From: an uncultured Mobilibacterium sp.
GTDB taxonomy: Bacteria > Bacillota > Clostridia > Peptostreptococcales > Anaerovoracaceae
NCBI GenBank assembly: GCA_947254375.1
Contig: CAMYCF010000003.1
Coordinates: 1 to 64,000 of the forward strand
Length of the DNA: 64,000 nucleotides
Direction of reading: 5' to 3'
A program made the position numbers and the translations under genes. A model generated the notes under the pieces. That model did not search any database and was not told the origin of the DNA. It worked only from the letters and a program-made list of their open reading frames with translations. Shown here piece by piece: positions 58,821-64,000 of the stretch. Every line of letters starts with the position of its first letter. Position 1 is the stretch's first letter.

Positions 58821-59813
58821 ATGAAGAGAAGGATCATAGTTACGGATTGTACGGATCCGTATAAAAATCTGGCGCTCGAGGAATATCTCACATTCCATAT
58901 TGAGGAGGATGAGGTCATCCTTTATCTTTGGCAAAACGAGCATACGGTCGTCATCGGGAGGAACCAAAACCCGTGGAAGGAGTGTTCCGTCGAGAAGATA
59001 AAAAGCGACGGCTGCAGGCTGGCGCGCCGTCTGTCCGGCGGCGGTGCCGTCTATCACGATCTCGGCAACATCAATTTTACCTTTATCGCGAGAAAGCCGA
59101 ATTTCGATCTCAACAAACAGACGAATGTGATCATGGACGCCATGAAGATGCTGGGCCTCGACTGCGAGAAGAGCGGCCGTAACGACCTGACTATTGACGG
59201 GATGAAGTTCTCCGGCCACGCCAAATTCAACAGCGGCGACTACTGCTATCACCACGGCACCATAATGATGTATGTCGACTGCGATGCCCTCTCGAAATAT
59301 CTGACGGTATCGAAGCTGAAACTCAAATCTAAGGGTGTGAGTTCGGTAAAATCGCGCGTCACGAACCTCAGAGATCACGTTCCCGGCATTACGAAAGAAC
59401 TGGTCAACGAGGCCCTCATACGTTCGTTCCTCAAGAATTATCGCGAGGGTACGACCTATGTGGAGATAACGCAGGAGACGCCGAAGGTACCGGAAGAGCT
59501 CCTCGAAAAATACGCGTCGGAAAAATGGAGATACGGTCGGTGCATAGAGTTCAATGTCGACATGGAAGAGCGTTTCCAATGGGGCACGGTCTATGTGACC
59601 ATGGAGGTGAACGGAGGCATCATAAAGCGCTGCGGCGTTTATTCGGACTCGCTGTACACGGAGGTCTTTCCGAAGCTCCATAAAAAGCTCGAAGGGCTGA
59701 AGTTCGATGCCGCGACAATATCGAAGATAGATATCTCCGACATATGTTCGTATACGGAGGAAAAAAAGATCGCAAAAGATGTGATATCTTTTATAGCGGG
59801 CTCGATAGAGTAG
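58821..59813 (+). CDS. lplA: Lipoate-protein ligase
   Basis: Adenylates lipoate and attaches it to GcvH. The 330-residue product has NLALEEYLTF, LYLWQNEHTVVIGRNQNPWKE, LARRLSGGGAVYHDLGNINFTFI, GRNDLTIDGMKFSGHAKF (adenylate-binding lysine loop) and a C-terminal accessory domain (GGIIKRCGVYSDSL). Ribosome site is weak (GGGTAG). Placement in the gcv locus ties it to GcvH. Confidence 0.95.
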   Translation: MKRRIIVTDCTDPYKNLALEEYLTFHIEEDEVILYLWQNEHTVVIGRNQNPWKECSVEKIKSDGCRLARRLSGGGAVYHDLGNINFTFIARKPNFDLNKQTNVIMDAMKMLGLDCEKSGRNDLTIDGMKFSGHAKFNSGDYCYHHGTIMMYVDCDALSKYLTVSKLKLKSKGVSSVKSRVTNLRDHVPGITKELVNEALIRSFLKNYREGTTYVEITQETPKVPEELLEKYASEKWRYGRCIEFNVDMEERFQWGTVYVTMEVNGGIIKRCGVYSDSLYTEVFPKLHKKLEGLKFDAATISKIDISDICSYTEEKKIAKDVISFIAGSIE

Positions 59814-59883
59814 GACCGGGGGCGGTAAAAAGCGCAGGCTGTATGTAACGATATAAAAGCGTGCAGGAAGGACAGACAGATAA

Positions 59884-61260
59884 ATGGAAAAAGCATATGA
59901 TTTTGATCTCACTGTGATAGGTGCCGGCCCCGGAGGTTACGAGGCGGCATTCTATGCGAGCGATCTCGGGATGAAGGTCGCGATCGTCGAGAAAGACGAG
60001 GTCGGCGGCACATGTCTCAACAGGGGATGCATACCGACGAAAGCGATAATGAGGGCGACGGGTATTTACCGCGAGGCGAAAGAAGCGGCGTTCCTTAACG
60101 GTACGGACGGAGTTTCGGCCGACAGGGAAAAGATCTTCGCAGGCAAGGACGAGTCCATCGATGCGATAAGGTCGGGCCTTTCGTCTTCGATCGACAGGCA
60201 CGGGATCGAGAAGATCGAGGGTCTTGCAAAGATCACGGATGAACATGTCGTGACAGTTTCGCTGAAAGACGGAAGCACGAGAGAAGTTACCTCGAAATTC
60301 ATTTTGGTCGCTACGGGATCACATCCTTTCGTTCCGCCGATAGAAGGCGCGGACGGCGAGGGCGTTGTAACGAGCGACGACATGTTCACGGCGGAAGCCG
60401 CGGACCTGAAGGATATAGCCATAATCGGCGGCGGTGCGATCGGCATAGAGTTCGCGATGATCTTCAGAGATCTCGGAGCGGAAGTCACGGTCATAGAAGC
60501 GCTCGACAGGCTGATCCCGACGATGGACAAAGAGCTCGGCCGCAGCCTCAAAATGAATCTGCAGGGCAGAGGGATCGACGTCCACACGGGTGCGAAGGTC
60601 GAGAAGATCGGGAAAAAAGGAGACAGGCTCCTGTGCACTTTCAGCGAGAAGGATAAAGCCGTCATGCTTGAAGTCGATAAAGTGCTCATTTCCACCGGAA
60701 GAAGGGCGACGACGGAAGGACTTTTTGCCGACAGATTCGGACATCTTTTGGACCGCGGGCTCCTTAAAGTGAACGAAAATTACGCAACGGAAGTCGGGAG
60801 CATCTACGGCATAGGCGACGTCATAGGCGGTATAACTCTCGCGCACGTCGCGTCGGCTGAAGGCATCAACGCGGTGGCTCATATGAACGGCGCGGGACCC
60901 GTCATCGACATGAGGGCTGTGCCGGGCTGCATATACACGGAACCCGAGATCGCATCGGTCGGCATGACGCAGGACGAGGCGAAGAGCGCCGGGATAGATG
61001 TCGTCACGAAGAAATTTCCGATGACGGCGAACGGAAAAACGGTCATCGAAGGGCTCGGAAGGGGATTCATCAAACTCGTCGCGAGGAAGGAAGACGGCGT
61101 GCTCATCGGAGCGCAGCTCATGTGCGGCCGTGCGACCGACATGGTCTCGGAGCTCGGGCTTGCGATCGTGAACGAACTGACTCTGCAGGACGTTGCAAAG
61201 ACGATACATCCGCATCCGACTTTTGCCGAAGCGATAGCCGAAGCGGCGCGGATAAAATAA
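59884..61260 (+). CDS. lpdA: Dihydrolipoyl dehydrogenase (L protein)
   Basis: FAD enzyme reoxidising dihydrolipoyl-GcvH with NAD+. 458 residues: FAD loop VIGAGPGGYEAAFYA, redox GGTCLNRGCIPTK, NAD loop IIGGGAIGIEFAMIF, YGIGDVIGGITLAHVASAEG and the active-site HPHPTFAEA with the catalytic His-Glu pair. GGAAGGA precedes the ATG. Confidence 0.96.
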   Translation: MEKAYDFDLTVIGAGPGGYEAAFYASDLGMKVAIVEKDEVGGTCLNRGCIPTKAIMRATGIYREAKEAAFLNGTDGVSADREKIFAGKDESIDAIRSGLSSSIDRHGIEKIEGLAKITDEHVVTVSLKDGSTREVTSKFILVATGSHPFVPPIEGADGEGVVTSDDMFTAEAADLKDIAIIGGGAIGIEFAMIFRDLGAEVTVIEALDRLIPTMDKELGRSLKMNLQGRGIDVHTGAKVEKIGKKGDRLLCTFSEKDKAVMLEVDKVLISTGRRATTEGLFADRFGHLLDRGLLKVNENYATEVGSIYGIGDVIGGITLAHVASAEGINAVAHMNGAGPVIDMRAVPGCIYTEPEIASVGMTQDEAKSAGIDVVTKKFPMTANGKTVIEGLGRGFIKLVARKEDGVLIGAQLMCGRATDMVSELGLAIVNELTLQDVAKTIHPHPTFAEAIAEAARIK

Positions 61261-61275
61261 ATTTTCAGAGGGAAA

Positions 61276-61300
61276 AAGTCGGCGGACAGCCGGCTTTTAT
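61276..61300 (+). terminator. Terminator after lpdA
   Basis: AAGTCGGC (61276-61283) pairs with GCCGGCTT (61289-61296), loop GGACA, then TTAT; short T tract. Confidence 0.65.
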
Positions 61301-61333
61301 TCGAGAAACGGGTAATTCGGGGAGGAAGTAAAA

Positions 61334-61627
61334 ATGAATGCGAGCGTAGCTATACAGGTACTGCCGAAGGCGGCGGACGAGGCGGAGCTACTCGGGATAG
61401 TCGACAACGTGATCGCGTACATCAAATCGTTCGGTCTTCACACCGAGGTCGGGCCTTTTGAGACGACGGTCGAAGGCGATTACGACACGCTTATGGAAAT
61501 AGTGAAGGGATGCTCCGAGATATGCATAAAAAGCGGGGCACGCGGCGTCATGACGTACGTAAAGATCAATTACTGTCCGGACGGCGTCCTTTCCATGGAT
61601 AAAAAGACTTCGAAACACAGGAACTAA
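61334..61627 (+). CDS. Thiamine-binding protein, YkoF/MTH1187 (DUF77) type
   Basis: 97-residue ferredoxin-like protein: VAIQVLPKA, YIKSFGLHTEVGPFETTVEGDYDTLMEIVK and MTYVKINYCPDG fit the DUF77/MTH1187 family, homologous to the YkoF domains that bind thiamine or hydroxymethylpyrimidine. A link with glycine cleavage is suggested only by position. GGGGAGG site before the ATG. Next gene follows after 15 bases. Confidence 0.85.
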   Translation: MNASVAIQVLPKAADEAELLGIVDNVIAYIKSFGLHTEVGPFETTVEGDYDTLMEIVKGCSEICIKSGARGVMTYVKINYCPDGVLSMDKKTSKHRN

Positions 61628-61642
61628 AGGAGCCGGCGGTGC

Positions 61643-62311
61643 ATGGATAAAAAATTCTGTATTTTCGACATGGACGGTACGATCACTGATTCAATGGGGT
61701 GCTGGCGAAATCTGGGACGAGAGTTTCTGGCCGCGAAGGGCGTGACGGAAGGCGTGGATGAGGTCATGAAAAAGATAAAACCGCTTACACTCGCCGAGTC
61801 CGCAGTTCTTTTCGTTGAAACTTTCGACCTGCCCGTTTCACCGAGGGAAGCCTTGGTCGAAATGGCAGAGATGATGAGGCGCCACTATATCGAAGATATA
61901 CCTCTCAGACCGGGAATTGAGATCTACCTTGAGAAACTGATAGACTGCGGACGGGTACGGGCAGGCATCGCGACGGCCACGGACAGGGAGCTTGCGACGA
62001 TGTGCCTTTCGAGGCTCGGGGTGATGAAATATTTCGACTTTATCGTTTCGTGCGAGGACGTCGGGAAGAACAAAAACAGCCCGGATGTCTATTTTGAGGC
62101 GTGCAGGGCTTTCGGTGTCCCGGATCTCGATATCCGCGATGTCGCTGTTTACGAAGACGCGTATTTTGCGGGGAGGACCGCGAAGAACGAAGGCTTTTAC
62201 ACCGTGGCGGTCTTCGAGGAAGGCCGGGAAAACAACTGGGAAAAGTTCACTGCGATAGCTGACGAGGCGGCCACCTACTGGGAAGCGGCGGCGCGGGAGC
62301 TTGAAAGATAA
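61643..62311 (+). CDS. HAD-superfamily phosphatase
   Basis: 222-residue haloacid dehalogenase-like hydrolase: motif I FDMDGTITDS with the nucleophile aspartate, motif II GIATATDR, lysine in EDVGKNKNSPDVYF and motif III VAVYEDAYFAG. The alpha-helical cap sits between motif I and II, as in phosphoglycolate phosphatase and beta-phosphoglucomutase. Substrate not assignable. GGAGCCGG before the ATG. Confidence 0.9.
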   Translation: MDKKFCIFDMDGTITDSMGCWRNLGREFLAAKGVTEGVDEVMKKIKPLTLAESAVLFVETFDLPVSPREALVEMAEMMRRHYIEDIPLRPGIEIYLEKLIDCGRVRAGIATATDRELATMCLSRLGVMKYFDFIVSCEDVGKNKNSPDVYFEACRAFGVPDLDIRDVAVYEDAYFAGRTAKNEGFYTVAVFEEGRENNWEKFTAIADEAATYWEAAARELER

Positions 62312-62318
62312 AAAATTT

Positions 62319-62356
62319 CCGCATTTTACCGAGGTAAGATGCGGATCTGTTTTTTT
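62319..62356 (+). terminator. Terminator after HAD gene
   Basis: A 12-bp stem starting CCGCAT (62319-62324) and ending ATGCGG (62339-62344), one G-T pair, then ATCTGTTTTTTT. Confidence 0.88.
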
Positions 62357-62390
62357 GTGAGGCGACCGCCTGCTTGCGGATATGCGTCAG

Positions 62391-63314
62391 CTACTTTCGC
62401 GCGAATATGCGGCGGAACGCGGAGCGGGCCTGACCGACCGGTACCTCCGCAAAGAAGGTGGCGAGTATTATCATGGCGGCGCCGATGAAGACGAATATAT
62501 CCGCCTTCTCACCGAGAAGGAAGATCGAGAGCATACACGCCTCGATCGGGTCGATGTAGCACATGGTCGCGAAAACATCCGGGCGCATTTTCGAGAAGCA
62601 GTCGAAATACAGCGCAAATCCTATACCGGTATCGAATACGCCGATCAATATGACAAATATGATGTTTTGGAAAGTCGGGTGACCGACGCGTGCGAAGTCA
62701 CCCGTCAAAAATGCGTAAGGAAAGATACAGACCGTCGCAACGAGCAGTTGCAGCAGGGTCGCGTCGAGGGCGGGCACATCTGCGGTCGTTCTCCTGACGA
62801 GGGTGAAAGAACCGTAGAAAAAGGCGGCGCAAAGGCCTATAACAGTCCCTTTTATGCTGCAGTATTTACCGATGTCTTCGCCGGCAAGAAGGGATTTTAC
62901 GATGCCGGAAAGGAAGCACATACCGAGCACGGCGACGACGAGACACACCGCGCGCTGCGGGCTTATTTTTTCCCTGAAGATCAGCGCCGCTCCGAGGAGC
63001 ATAAATATCGGCGACATGTAGTGAAGCAGCGTCCCGATCGCGACCGTCGTATACTTGTAAGTCTCAAAGATGAAGACCCAGGTCGTTCCCATGAGGGCGC
63101 CGCCGAGTATTATGAAGCCGAGGCGCTTTTTTATCGCTTCGAGGTCGAGCCTCCGCTTTTTTACGAGGAGGATCAGGGCGAGCACCGCAAAGCCGATGGC
63201 TGATCGGAGGACGGTGAGCGTCGCCGACGGGAAGCCGGACAGACGGCCGAAGGTTCCTATCGTGCCGAAGAGCATCATGGTTATCAACATTTGAAGTCGC
63301 GGATTTATTTTCAT
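62391..63314 (-). CDS. EamA-family (DMT) transporter
   Basis: 307-residue drug/metabolite transporter with about ten hydrophobic helices arranged as two EamA repeats (MLFGTIGTFGRLSGFPSATLTVLRSAIGF; then VIGLCAAFFYGSFTLVRR, with ALYFDCFSKMRPDVFATMCYIDPIEACMLS in the second half). ATG at 63314 is chosen since the conserved first helix starts just after; a longer frame upstream adds a non-family segment. Substrate unknown. Confidence 0.9.
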   Translation of the reverse strand: MKINPRLQMLITMMLFGTIGTFGRLSGFPSATLTVLRSAIGFAVLALILLVKKRRLDLEAIKKRLGFIILGGALMGTTWVFIFETYKYTTVAIGTLLHYMSPIFMLLGAALIFREKISPQRAVCLVVAVLGMCFLSGIVKSLLAGEDIGKYCSIKGTVIGLCAAFFYGSFTLVRRTTADVPALDATLLQLLVATVCIFPYAFLTGDFARVGHPTFQNIIFVILIGVFDTGIGFALYFDCFSKMRPDVFATMCYIDPIEACMLSIFLLGEKADIFVFIGAAMIILATFFAEVPVGQARSAFRRIFARK

Positions 63315-63654
63315 TCTGCCCCCGCCCGGATCTATTCCGAAGTAAAAAATGGTTAAAAATCTGTTGTAAAATGATTTTATCATAACAAAAAATACAAAAC
63401 ATTACCGCTTTTACAAAATTTTATGCATATAAAACGCCAAAGCGTATATTTATACAAACGGCTAAAAGTCTTTATTTATAAGGCGTGTACGAGAAAATCG
63501 ATAAAAATGAAAGCGAAAAGCGCCGTCGCGCCGCAGGCGGTAAAAAGCCGCTGAAGCATTGATATTTAAGAGATATTAGTATATAATCGTCAACAAGTAT
63601 ATACGAATTAGAATTGGCGTGGAATGCGCGCCAAAGATCATAGGAGGTACCATA
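63315..63654. other. AT-rich divergent intergenic region
   Basis: Between the transporter and the zinc-ribbon gene. It contains a possible minus-strand extended -10 (TGATAAAAT near 63370-63380) for the transporter, a small GCGGTAAAAAGCCGC palindrome (63537-63551) and the promoter listed next. No gene seen. Confidence 0.6.
63559..63587 (+). promoter_or_regulatory. Promoter for zinc-ribbon gene
   Basis: TTGATA (63559-63564), 17-base spacer, TATAAT (63582-63587); start codon 68 bases further on. Confidence 0.85.
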
Positions 63655-64000
63655 GTGTTCTGTAGAAATTGTGGAAGCAAGATAGCGGAGGGCTCCAAGT
63701 TCTGCTCTTCGTGCGGAGCAAGAGTCGAAGCGGCGGAAGCTGCAGCGGTAAAGAGGGCTGTAGAAGATCCGTTCGAGTCGAGACAGGGTGTAAAACGACA
63801 GGCTTCCGAACACACTTACGGAGGACAGGATCTTTGGGGTGAACCGGCGTACGGGAATTGCGCACATAAAGAGAGGTCCGAGGTCAAATTCGATTGGAGC
63901 TCGGTAATAGATAAGGGCGGAAGGAAACCTATCCGCAACGTTAAATCGCCTTGGGATCCCGATGCGCAGCAGGAATATGATTTCGACAGAACGGCCGAGA
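63655..64000 (+). CDS. Zinc-ribbon domain protein (5' part, cut by window end)
   Basis: GTG at 63655 behind AGGAGG (63642-63647) opens a frame that runs to the window end. The first 24 residues are a zinc ribbon with two CxxC pairs (FCRNCGSKIAEGSKFCSSCG), followed by an alanine-rich stretch and then a polar region (KSPWDPDAQQEYDFDRTAE). Such N-terminal ribbons are common on Firmicute membrane or signalling proteins; the rest of the protein is outside the window. Confidence 0.85.
   Translation, partial: MFCRNCGSKIAEGSKFCSSCGARVEAAEAAAVKRAVEDPFESRQGVKRQASEHTYGGQDLWGEPAYGNCAHKERSEVKFDWSSVIDKGGRKPIRNVKSPWDPDAQQEYDFDRTAE

Noticed and set aside
1..64000. CRISPR arrays, insertion sequences, rRNA genes, replication origin
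   Set aside because: No spaced identical direct repeats of 25-40 bp, no transposase, no rRNA sequence and no dnaA-box cluster were seen on either strand.

Overview
The window is a gene-dense stretch (about 60 protein genes, nearly all on the + strand) of a monoderm, low-motility-signal, anaerobic member of the Bacillota, most likely class Clostridia. This rests on the SepF/YggT/DivIVA division cluster, AddA, PcrA, RqcH, a Bacillus-type DAHP synthase, the split transketolase, the two-subunit (PA/PB) glycine decarboxylase and frequent TTG starts behind strong GGAGG ribosome sites. Base composition is near 50% GC. A Mogibacterium/Anaerovoracaceae-type organism (Family XIII) is a guess, not a demonstrated identity.

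Layout. 1-3.8 kb: translation and targeting operon ylxM-ffh-rpsP-khpA-rimM-trmD. 3.9-8.9 kb: division cluster (HlyD-like membrane protein, yggS, sepF, yggT, divIVA) then lspA and a RluD-type pseudouridine synthase. 9-10.7 kb: rqcH on the minus strand. 10.8-14.1 kb: yicC, DUF3793 plus flavodoxin behind a strong promoter with a dyad, gmk and rpoZ. 14.2-20.8 kb: an aromatic amino acid operon (aroF-aroA-aroC-pheA-like-aroE/aroK fusion-aroQ) without aroB. 20.9-27.9 kb: gpmI, addA without addB, gdhA. 28-35.9 kb: pcrA, ligA, mgtE, split transketolase. 36-38.5 kb: polar amino acid ABC transporter. 38.6-45 kb: ftsE-ftsX-M23 peptidase-recJ-PPTase-recX-tcdA. 45-51.3 kb: coaB, rmuC, phosphoesterase, pyrimidine nucleoside phosphorylase, DacA, HD protein.

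At 51.4 kb a tRNA-Lys(CTT) marks the edge of an AT-richer island (about 51.5-54.0 kb). It carries a minus-strand AbiF/Abi_2-family HEPN protein whose leader contains a strong promoter, two hairpins and a perfect intrinsic terminator just before the ribosome site, which is the architecture of an abiF-type noncoding RNA/toxin pair. It is followed by a string of tiny orphan acidic genes, one frameshifted, resembling an eroded immunity-gene cassette. This is the best candidate for a poorly described system in the window.

54-61.6 kb: HMA metal-binding protein, then a complete glycine cleavage operon gcvT-gcvH-gcvPA-gcvPB with its lipoate ligase and dihydrolipoyl dehydrogenase and a thiamine-binding (YkoF/MTH1187-type) protein. 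61.6-64 kb: HAD phosphatase, EamA transporter (minus) and the 5' part of a zinc-ribbon protein running off the window.

Two themes cut across the genes. First, short tandem duplications (units of 17-39 bp) occur inside coding regions (aroA, aroE/aroK linker, dacA) and at gene ends (flavodoxin, mgtE, substrate-binding protein, glnQ). Second, the prephenate dehydratase half of the PheA-like protein has lost almost every catalytic residue of the family while its chorismate mutase half looks intact.
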